The position numbers were made by a program, and so were the translations under genes. Positions 1-8,600 of a DNA stretch of 57,233 nucleotides are shown here, one piece after another. The notes beneath the pieces were generated by a model. That model ran no database searches and was not told where the DNA came from. It saw nothing but the letters and a program-made list of their open reading frames with translations. Position 1 is the first letter of the stretch. Each line of letters starts with the position of its first letter. Source of the stretch: Nemertoderma westbladi (Eukaryota > Xenacoelomorpha > Nemertodermatida > Nemertodermatidae); assembly GCA_032718475.1 (NCBI GenBank), contig JAUCBJ010007024.1:1-57233 (forward strand), read 5' to 3'.

Positions 1-321
1 ATCCGTCGTGTCTTGTCACTTAGATAAGCTCACTGCTTCACCAGCAGCTATAAAACTACCTCAGCCTAGCATAGCCAGAACCACAGCCTGGGCAGGTTGG
101 CTAAGGCTGGTTGGATAAAGGCAGGCTGAGATACCAAATCCAAGACCAAGGCTGAGTACCAATCACAGCAAACTTCTCTAAGGAAGGACATTGACATAAC
201 TTTTCAATTTGATTACTCATGGCAATGATATTAATAATATAAAACTTTTACTGACTGTGTGTCAACCTCCTAACCATTTGGATTCGAATTATTGTTATTG
301 GTAATTAATTGGTAATTAAAG
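1..321. other. No gene recognised; upstream side of Helitron relic
   Basis: No open frame with recognisable similarity. The bases just before the helicase fragment are simple AT-rich sequence (a duplicated GGTAATTAA word) and do not encode the upstream helicase motifs, so the Helitron coding region is truncated or interrupted here. The upstream part may lie outside the window. Confidence 0.4.
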
Positions 322-516
322 ATGGTTGGAGTCTATTTAGAAGAAGATGTATTTAGCCACGGCCAGTTATATGTAGCCCTGAACCGTTTACAACATTCAG
401 TGGTCTCAAAATTTTTACCCCCAATGGCAACACAACAGTCACCAATGTTGTGTTTCCTGAACTTCTTATATAAACAATATTACAGTATAATAGTGTTCAA
501 ATTTGTATGTATTTGA
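322..516 (+). pseudogene. C-terminal fragment of Helitron RepHel helicase (PIF1-like)
   Basis: The start of this frame reads VGVYLEEDVFSHGQLYVALN, which matches the conserved end of the PIF1-type helicase of Helitron replicative transposons, where VFSHGQLYVALSR is a hallmark. RepHel proteins nick and unwind DNA for rolling-circle-like transposition. Only about the last 60 residues remain; Rep nickase, Walker A and Walker B motifs are absent. The position a few hundred bases before a strong 3' hairpin fits the normal order helicase end, 3' UTR, hairpin, element end. It is a relic, not a functional gene. The tail after the motif is poorly conserved. Confidence 0.7.
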
Positions 517-663
517 AGAGTATTAACTCCAATTATTTATTACATACAAAGTAGCAACAACTGTATAAACATGGTTGACTACTAATTAATGTTTTTCTTT
601 TCATTTTCTTTTCTATTGACAATTCAGAAAAATTTGCGATTTCCGTCACTTATTATATATAAT

Positions 664-990
664 AAGTATACACTATGTCCCGTAATATAGTGTAATTTTC
701 TGATGACACGGACCCGCCCCCCCCCCCCCCCCCCACATTTTTCTACAAATCTTTATCATATTGCTTGAAATTTGAAACACAACTACAGTAGTTCAACTCA
801 CCGTCGATGACCCCATGAAGCCGGAATTTTCGATTTTGCCTTTAAATTTTTTTTATAAGCGTTTTAAAAAAGTGTCTCGTGAGCGTTTTAAAAAAGTGTC
901 TTGTGCGATGGGGAGGTAGGGGTAGGGGGGGGGGGGGGGGGGGTCCGTGTCATCAGAAAATGAAACTATATTATGGGACATGGTGTATAA
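664..990. mobile_element. Foldback/MITE-like element with poly-C/poly-G ends, nested in the Helitron tail
   Basis: About 70 bp at 664-734 is repeated in inverted orientation at 925-990. Both arms carry an ACTATGTCCC-like end, a TTTTCTGATGACACGGACC block and then a homopolymer: C at 717-734 and G at 925-943. The roughly 190-bp centre has no ORF. The inverted ends and lack of coding sequence fit a non-autonomous DNA transposon. A TA duplication is possible, and GTCACTTATT occurs on both sides (645-654 and 992-1001). A degenerate relative lies near 15171-15280. Confidence 0.6.
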
Positions 991-1023
991 TGTCACTTAT
1001 TGTTTTTAGTGTGATCAAATGTT

Positions 1024-1062
1024 ACTAGCTGTAGGCGGCCCGAAGGGCCGCCTACAGCTAGT
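1024..1062 (+). repeat. Helitron 3'-terminal hairpin
   Basis: ACTAGCTGTAGGCGGCC (1024-1040) is followed after CGAAG by its exact reverse complement, giving an 18-bp stem with a GAA loop if the closing C-G pair is counted. It ends in CTAG followed by T, matching the CTRR-T end of Helitrons, and lies downstream of a Helitron helicase fragment in the correct orientation. The hairpin acts as the termination signal for Helitron transposition. Confidence 0.65.
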
Positions 1063-1113
1063 ATAATATAATATAATAAATATAATATAATAGTAGATTC
1101 GCTAAACTCTGAT

Positions 1114-1655
1114 CTACATTTCTATTTCATCCATCGGTGCAAAGCTCTCAGAGATAATGAATGTGTACCAATAAGGTCCCTCCCCATAGACGCCGTTTAG
1201 ATTGGACTGGCTACTGTTGCACCTCCAATACCACCAAGCCCCTTTGAGAACAGCGGTGCAGTTTCCGAAATAATAATCGTTATCGCGATCATAGGTTGAC
1301 AAAGGTTGTCCATTCTCATAAAGTATTGAATTACCAGCTGTACCGCTGTACCCGGATATACTGTATGTAGCATGTAATTACTATTCGAATCACCGATAAT
1401 GAAGTAATTATACTCGGTATACTTGTGTTCTTCTTTGTACCACAGATCAATCAATCCTCAGTTTGACTCTGGCTTTGGTAAGTTCATAGATGTTGGTGAG
1501 TCCTAACCAAAAGTTATTTTCTACGTCACCGAAACCATGGATGTATTCCGACCATCCCATAAAGAAATCCTAGGACCCATCTATTCGCCTCTGTATCACC
1601 AGGGACCCACGGGGGCTCTGTCATCGTGGTGAAGTGAACCATCCAATCCACTGGA
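1114..1655 (-). pseudogene. Fibrinogen-related domain (FReD) pseudogene
   Basis: Minus-strand translation gives the landmarks of the fibrinogen C-terminal domain in order: VIQRRIDGS, a GFGD...FWLG stretch, GYSGTAGNS, STYDRDND (the calcium-site region), and an NC...GAWWYWRCNSSNLNG-like end. FReDs are secreted carbohydrate-binding lectins, abundant in invertebrate immunity (ficolin, tachylectin and FREP families). The copy is broken: an in-frame TAG follows RRIDGS near 1570, and a one-base frameshift lies near 1365-1375, between NSNY and YSGTAG. No signal peptide or upstream exon is visible. It begins 52 bp beyond the Helitron end, so capture by that element is not supported. Confidence 0.72.
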
Positions 1656-2490
1656 GTGGCTGATTAAGGAAATGGTGTCTACTGGGGTATTCGAGCAAAT
1701 GGATGCAGGAAGGGATGTTGGCGTGGATCTGCTTGTATCGATATTGCTATTCCGATTGTGATTGGTGATAGTTCAGGTGGGTATTCATAGTCTTCCTATG
1801 CATAATATGGCCTGTGAGATGCTATTTGGTGCTGCTGATGAGAGGAGCAAGAAGGGAGGTGGTGGTTCTGGACCAACCATGACCTATGTCTCAGATTGAA
1901 TGGTTTTTGCGCATCACCTGATCTTACATTCCACTCCTGTGGTTGGAATTTGAAGGAATTTAAGAAGAAAAAAGAAGAACTGAGGGATCTAGACATTGTA
2001 TGGAGAAACTGTCAAGAATTCCTAAGTCAAGAATACTGTCAAGAAAAAGTCCAAAAATTTCTCAGATTTCAATACCGAACTTATTGAAATGAGCCAAAAA
2101 ATATACAACTTAAACAAAAAATTCGAGAACTGGGTGGGTGGGTCTATCCCAACATCTGCATTAGATATTGAGATATGATATGTTAGATAGAGTTAGATTT
2201 GATGGATAGAGATAGAGATAGATTATGAATAATGCTGAGGACAAAAAACAAGACCATCTTGCCAGTTTAATGATTCGAAATGCAAAAATCAATTTTAAAA
2301 ACTTGAAGACCGATCACCTGTTATTTCAACTACCTGGCATATCAATTGATGATGACAAAACAAACTTAAAGTTACTCTATGGTGACCACCATGAAGGCCA
2401 TCTGTCAGTTTGATTTGCGCACTGCTATTCAAAGTTATGATACCAATATCACCATACTAATGGCTTCCTCGTACAGTAATGCCAATGATA
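1656..2490. other. Unassigned region with small open frames
   Basis: Contains two short plus-strand frames (1896-2087, Lys/Glu-rich, and 2225-2413) that resemble no family I can name. Simple GATAGA/GATAGAT repeats occur at 2186-2224. They could be decayed transposon or exon pieces. No promoter, splice pattern or RNA gene is evident. Confidence 0.3.
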
Positions 2491-2494
2491 CAGG

Positions 2495-2638
2495 TGTGTG
2501 TGTGAAGTTAATAAGGGAGAGTGTGATGGGACCAAGGTCGGCCAGTTTGTGTTTGCTCTATGGCATGATGAAAGGTCAGTTGGTGAGGTTGTCTCTGTTG
2601 ACCAAGCGAAAGGACTCTTTATTCGCTATATGAAATGA
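2495..2638 (+). pseudogene. Possible C-terminal relic of a transposon or host ORF
   Basis: One frame reads GQFVFALWHDERSVGEVVSV and then a short tail ending in TGA at 2636-2638. The pattern, a small beta-rich module with VGxFVxxxW and VGEVxxVD, resembles the tails of many uncharacterised invertebrate transposon proteins. Frameshifts upstream prevent a longer reading. The assignment is weak and no catalytic motif is visible. Confidence 0.25.
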
Positions 2639-2639
2639 A

Positions 2640-3960
2640 CAAATACGTTAGATAATGACAATTGGAAGTGGCCAATGATAGATGATTGTCATTTGGACCC
2701 TTGCTTCCTAACTTCTCCTAGTATATCCTGTTCTTGTACTTTCACCGCATTCATCATACACCCGACTTACATTTCAATTGGTGAATGCTGCCATTTATAT
2801 TATATCATTGGATAAGTAAACAGACAAAATATTGTAATTATTCACCTTATACTGTATAAATATATATATGTTTTATTATATGTTCGCGCTTTTAGACCTT
2901 CAGCAGTTTAACCTGCCAATTTTAGTTGTCCTCTAGTTTATAAATCGACTTTAGCCTATATCGATTATTTAATGTACTGAAGTTACATCAGCCGAAGCCA
3001 GTCTGTGCGCGATCATTCACCCACAGTTAAGGGAGACTGGATTCGGGTGCCTTGAAAGTTATTGCAATGTAAACCTACTGTATTATTCGATTGATCGTTA
3101 CTATATAATCTCTGACAATATATTTACTTTCGGGGAAATATTAACAGTTCCTTTAGGACGTGGCGCTTTAAGTATAAAAACAGAGTTATGACTTATACTA
3201 ATCACAACTAGATGGCCACAGAGTTTCGTAAATAGCGCATTCTTTAGGAGATGCTTTATTATCTTTCACACTACTACACACGACTTCACACTACTTCACA
3301 CTACTGCGCACTAATCTGCCGACCGTCACTGAATTTGATCATATATAAGGAGGATTGCAACTGACACAAGTAGGGATTATGAAATAGCATTTAATTCACA
3401 CAAAAACCACTATTATTTAAGTCGCAATTGCTACCGGTAACCTGTTCCTCTTACCTTCAGTAATCAAGAAGATTGGGGGTTTTATGATTATTTATCGGTA
3501 TTCTCCAAATATATCAGCAATATACATCAATATAACAACAATTAATAACAGAAGTAAAATAATGCGGTGAACAGTCAGCATGTGTTACTTATGCAGTTAT
3601 GAAGTCAGGCAGTCAGGTGAGTTCGTAAGTGGTTGGTATGGTATGATATGTGTTCAGGATAATAGATTTACGTTCCTATAATCCAAGCCATCTGATGTTT
3701 AGGCCAAAGTCTGAAACTTCCAAAACAGAAGTACAGAAGATTCCAAGCCGGTTCTGAGGCTCAGAAAGGTAAACAAAGACCGTAATGCATTGCGCGGGTT
3801 TCCATAGGCCTCTGTAAAACATAAAGTGAAAATCGCTCTGATTGGCTGAGCAGAACAACGAAATTCCACGTCCATAAAGAATCAGCTGATAGATTTCGTC
3901 ATCTGGGCTCTGATTCCTCCCTTTCCCGTAGTTGGATAAATTTAGGGCTATCTTAGAGTA
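2640..3960. other. Gene-free AT-rich spacer
   Basis: No supported coding region. Small CACTACTTCACA-type direct repeats occur around 3270-3315. A 100-codon minus frame at 3676-3978 has no recognisable similarity or composition bias and is probably chance. Confidence 0.3.
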
Positions 3961-3961
3961 T

Positions 3962-4062
3962 TCTGCGCATTGCGGCAAAAATGACTTGTTATGTCCTCAA
4001 AAGCATCTACACTGCGCATTGCGGGAAAAAATGACTTGTTATGTCCGCAAAAGCTTTTACAC
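3962..4062. repeat. Tandem duplication of a ~50-bp unit
   Basis: Two adjacent copies of about 50 bp start with CTGCGCATTGCGG and continue through AAAATGACTTGTTATGTCC to CAAAAGC. They differ at a few positions. The repeat lies just beyond the 3' end of the minus-strand orphan ORF at 4140-4799. Confidence 0.7.
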
Positions 4063-4139
4063 CGCTCCCAGAAAATGGGATTTAAGTCTATAAAATATAA
4101 AAAATCACAGTTTCTAAAATATAAAAATACTCTAAATGG

Positions 4140-4799
4140 TTAGTCCTTCTTACGTGAACGGCGTTTACGAAGTTTTTTGAGGCTAGCAAGAGTCCTTTTC
4201 TCTTTGGGGCAAGCCACTTTACTAGGAGGGCTATAACTCCTGGGTGAGGGGTGCAATATGATTGCATCGGAAGGTTTAGGGTTACTGTCGGTGTATCCGC
4301 TGGTCGAGGTACCCGGTTGATCGATATCAACCTCAGTGGAACGAGGTCGAACAACCTTTAGAGCGCGTTTCAAGACAGCAGCTCTTACTGGTCCCTGACG
4401 GGTCGTTGGCACGAGAGTGGTAGGCGGACTGTGAGTAGTGAGAAATTTCCTCGGTTTGATGGTTCTTTCTAACTCGCGTTCTCGGGCTCTATATTCATAG
4501 GGTCGTCTATGAACTTCCTGTAGTTCTGGATGCGAGTTGATGAACAAGTCACCATATTCCGGATCTTGATGGATGAAGTTGATCAAGTTATAGGAATTAA
4601 GGTCGTTAGGATTAATGTTCCTGAGGTACTTGCGAACAAATTTGGTCGAAATATTCTCGCCAACACGCTTCATTAGCTCGTAGCTCGGTGTGCGAGATTT
4701 TTGCTCAACGGAAGCAAAGAGATACCGGTTAAATGCATAGACTCCTTCATAGGTTGCCATTTCCTGGTGCTTCAAACGGTGCCGTTTAAAATGGCCCAA
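4140..4799 (-). CDS. Orphan 219-codon ORF, basic C-terminus
   Basis: This intact minus-strand frame has no stop or frameshift, unlike the surrounding relics. I do not recognise it. An internal ATG near codon 14 (MATYEGVYAF) may be the real start, because the first 13 codons overlap the flanking repeat. The N-terminal ~110 residues look globular and helical. The rest is Pro/Ser/Thr-rich and low-complexity, ending in a strongly basic tail (LKKLRKRRSRKKD) that could be a nuclear localisation or nucleic-acid-binding signal. The start codon abuts repeats with TTTAAAATGG words that continue on the far side of element E1, so it may belong to a larger mobile element that E1 split. No transposase or polymerase motif is visible. 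Confidence 0.45.
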   Translation of the reverse strand: MGHFKRHRLKHQEMATYEGVYAFNRYLFASVEQKSRTPSYELMKRVGENISTKFVRKYLRNINPNDLNSYNLINFIHQDPEYGDLFINSHPELQEVHRRPYEYRARERELERTIKPRKFLTTHSPPTTLVPTTRQGPVRAAVLKRALKVVRPRSTEVDIDQPGTSTSGYTDSNPKPSDAIILHPSPRSYSPPSKVACPKEKRTLASLKKLRKRRSRKKD

Positions 4800-4862
4800 C
4801 TCTACATGATTTTGTCAATTTACAGATAGGCCATTTTAAATGGTGCCGTTTAAAATGGTCTA
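4755..4862. repeat. Left part of a TTTAAAATGG repeat array interrupted by E1
   Basis: Two units built of GCCGTTTAAAATGG and TGATTTTGTCAATTTACAG words lie here. A further unit (CTCTAAATGATTTTGTCAAT and following bases) resumes directly after E1 at 13447-13510. The retrotransposon therefore landed inside this short tandem array. Confidence 0.65.
4858..4862. other. Target-site duplication of E1, left copy (GTCTA)
   Basis: GTCTA immediately precedes the left LTR and is repeated at 13447-13451 right after the right LTR. Five bases is the usual length for BEL/Pao and Gypsy integrases. Confidence 0.88.
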
Positions 4863-5562
4863 TGTTGCGGGATAAATCCATTAATAATGTAATTATTGAT
4901 AAGGGCATGCATGACGGGCTTTAGCTTGTTTGGATTGAAGCGAAGGGACCATCAGAGAGGGATATTGGTGTAAATTGTTGGGAGAGCGTCTGGTTATTGA
5001 GTGTGAGAGAGAGAGAGAGAGAGAGGGAATCTGTATTGAGCTGTGATGGTTAGATTGCAATGGCGCGAGGTGAGTGGTAATTAAAAGGTCGGGTGAAGGG
5101 CAATGTAATAGTAAGCTGAGGGGGGAACCTGTTACCGTGTAGAAACAAGCCAATAAAAATAGCTTCCTGGTTGACACGGTAGGGAGTGCCTTATTGCTAG
5201 AAAAGTTTGGTTAACCAATCAGGATGCAATATAGATAGATAGAAAAATCCAATCTTGTTTTATATACGAACAATATATTATTTATGATGTAAATTAATTA
5301 GGACAGAATCCCCGAGAGGATACAATGATTTGTAATGGGGCCCTTTGGCAAAAAAACCGATTAGCATCCTGTTTGGTTTCCCATAATTAAATATATTATT
5401 TACCGGTGAATTATTAGTACATATTATTAACTGAAATAACTAAAAAGGAAGAAGAAGATAAACTATCATTTTTCATAGTACGTAAATTATGGGACGAGCC
5501 TTACGGGCGGGTTTTCGGTCAAACCCATATACCGTGTAACCACTGAGGGGATTCCAGGAACA
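4863..5562 (+). repeat. E1 left LTR (700 bp)
   Basis: Starts TGTTGCGGGATAAATCC and ends GATTCCAGGAACA. It matches 12747-13446 with the same length. It contains a (GA)n tract near 5006-5026, AATAAA at 5152-5157 and a TATATA-type element near 5260. A chance 94-codon minus frame is present in both copies. Confidence 0.9.
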
Positions 5563-5672
5563 AAATTACAAATCAATTATCCAAAAAAGAAGATGACCAA
5601 TAATTAACTAAGCTTAAGCCCTCCTTAATGAAAATAATGAAGAACAAATCGAGAGTAAATTAAAGTCGAAAT

Positions 5673-8600
5673 ATGTCTTCTATTGGTGGAGGGAGTAACA
5701 TAGCAGAAAAAATCCAGGCGGATAACTTATCTACAACTGATGGATGGATTAGGACGGGTAAGGTTCTCGCGCGGACACCCCCTGGTGGTCCTAGTGGTAT
5801 ACCGTTGTCCGAGGGTGATGAGAACATTCAACCATACGAACCTGAATCTACCAACGAGTACAATGGACGAGTGGGATGGGCAGAGCCTTCCGGAATTACC
5901 CAAACGGCCCAGGAAACGCAAAAGGACGCCGGCCAGGGGATACCCCCAATTGAGGAAGGACCCCCTCCATTCCAATATGGCGGGCCCCCAAGGGATTTGT
6001 TTCCGGACCTACAAAGAATGAGAACCAGACAGGCGAAACCAAACCCGCAGATAATTCACGCCACAGACCCGGAATCCATATTGAGGAGTGGCAGGAGGGC
6101 TGAACGAGAACTATTTGGAACTGAGACAAATCCCAGGTTGGAGCTTCCTGATCCTATAAAACTCGGTAAGATACTTGACTCATTACATACATACTTAAAT
6201 CATTTACGTGCGTATGGAGAGAATTCAAAGGCTGATGAACTCCAGCAAAGGGTTGATTCCCAGCTGAAGGGGAGCCAACTAGAAATCTCTCCAAACGCTA
6301 ATACAGTTAACCAGGAAGTAGTAGTGGCAACTGAGGAGGGGTCAGAGGTCCATCGGTCTAATGTCTCACATCCCGAAATAAATCCCGAGGATTCAGTTTC
6401 CCAAGCAGGTGTGAGTCACCTTGTTGAGAGGAAAAGTCAAGTTGGATCGATGGGGGGTTCTCTCCGTTCCTCAGTTGTGGCTCGATTCCGTGAGAGAGTA
6501 GCAAGAGAAGACAGAGCGATGGCACTTAAAAATTTGTGGAAATGTGCAGAACGTGAGGCCAATTTAAAACGTGTGGAACGAGCGGAACAACTTAAGGAAC
6601 TTGAATTAAAATCTAAAATTGAGCGAGAACTAAAATTGATTGAGGCAGAGGATCAGTTAGCTAAATTGGAAGAACAATCATCTGATGTGGCCTGGAATGA
6701 GCGTGATGTCAGTAGAACGAATAAAAATATTGAAAAATATGTGAAAGGTGTAATCCAGACATCAAAACCCCTTTCTGAAGGTGTAGTTCGCCCAAAGCAA
6801 AAACAAATAATACAGCCACGTCCCGCTATTGATTTGGCTTCAGAGAATATAGGATTTATACCACGCCCATTGAAATTGCCAAATAAGCAGGTTCAAAAAA
6901 CCCCTAAAATTCTAGTAGAACCTAATAAAATAATATTACAAAGTAATCAACCAATGGGTATTAGTGGCCAAAGAACTGTAACTCAGCCATTGGTTAATGC
7001 GGTGGGTGAATCCAATACTATTAATCCTCCTAGGGTACCAGTTTACGATTTCTCTGAAATATACAGTAGACAAGATGACTGTAATGTAAATGAAAGGAAT
7101 GGTATATCGGTATCTCGTATGCCCATAACAATGAATACAGAATTAGAAAATAATGTAGAATATAGTAGACCTGCTGATGGGTATGTTGTAACCCAATCTA
7201 CTCCTGTTATGGCAAGAGTTAATACAGGTGATAATAATACTGTCAATAGGGTTACTACAGAGAAGAAATTAGATCCCCGGTTAAATCCTAATGTTAATCA
7301 TTTTAACCCAGGAACAAAATATATAATGTCAACAAACAATATCAGTGAAATTAAAAGAACTGAGTTTTTAGGGATGCCAGAGACCAATCAAAATTCAGAG
7401 ATTGGTCTCGGCCAATTGAGATACCCAATAATTGGTGGGTATAACAGGAAAACCTATGGACAAACTACCGGAATTAATACCGGTGAATATTCAGGTGTTC
7501 CAGGGGATCCCAGGGGGAATGGAGGACCAGGGGATCCGCCCGATCCTTGGAAAGGAAAACAATCAGCTTCATCGTGGCAAGGAGAACAAGGCAGGTCTAT
7601 TGATATAAGTGGGGGGATGGAACATATGGCAGCTGTGGTGGATGCAATAAAAATGAAATTAGAGCTTCCTGAAGCTAAGCCATTCATATTCGATGGAATA
7701 AACCCTGAAGAGTATATTCAATTTCGGAAGTTATACACTTCTGAAATACTGGGCAAATCCCTATCAGACGCCCGAAAAATGAATTATCTGATGGCCTACA
7801 CAAAGGGTAAAGCACATCAGGTGGTCCGCCAATATGCGGGAATGTCGGAAGGATATTCTATGGCATGGGCAGCCCTTGAGAGACGATACGGTAATCCAGG
7901 CCGTATTCTACAAGCTACCATAGACAGGCTTGTGGAAAACCCTGAGATCAAGACAAAGGGGGATTTCCGAGACTTTTCGGATAAGGTGAACAAGGCTTTG
8001 GTGGCTCTAGACCAACTGGGGATGCCTCAGGAGTTAAACTCCGTGTCGAATATGCGAGACCTTGTGGAGGTACTCCCGTTCCATGCAAGGGCTCAGTGGA
8101 GAAAAAATTCAGCACGGGTCCGAAGCACCCATAATCGGGAGCCTAAATTCTATGAGCTCGCAGAATTTCTATCAGATTACGTGGAATATATTGATGACCC
8201 TATATATGGGGAAGACCGATTTCGGTCCAACAGAACAAGAATATCGGACAAAAGCACCGAGATGTCCAGAAAGACTCGAAATGAATTACCGAGAAGAACT
8301 TTTGAGTCCAGAGGTTACAGAGATGGAGGGACATTTTCTGCCACGTCGACCTCGACAAGTCCCTGTAGCGATAGCAGTGTGTCAGAAAAGCGTGTACACT
8401 TCCGAGACCTGTCAAGATCTTCACTGGGATCTGAAGGATCATATTCCGGATCTGGATTGATTGCCTGTGATAAGGGTGCGCGGTGTTACCTTCACCCCCG
8501 CAGCAATAACCACGACATCCAGGACTGTAATTCTTGGATTAAGGCTTCAATCGATGATCAATGGGAGTATGTTAAGCGGAATGGGCTTTGTAGGGATTGC

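Noticed and set aside
4893-5177. 94-codon minus-strand ORF in both E1 LTRs (also 12777-13061)
   Set aside because: It lies across a (GA)n tract and is identical in both LTRs; composition is Ser/Leu/His low-complexity and not a gene.
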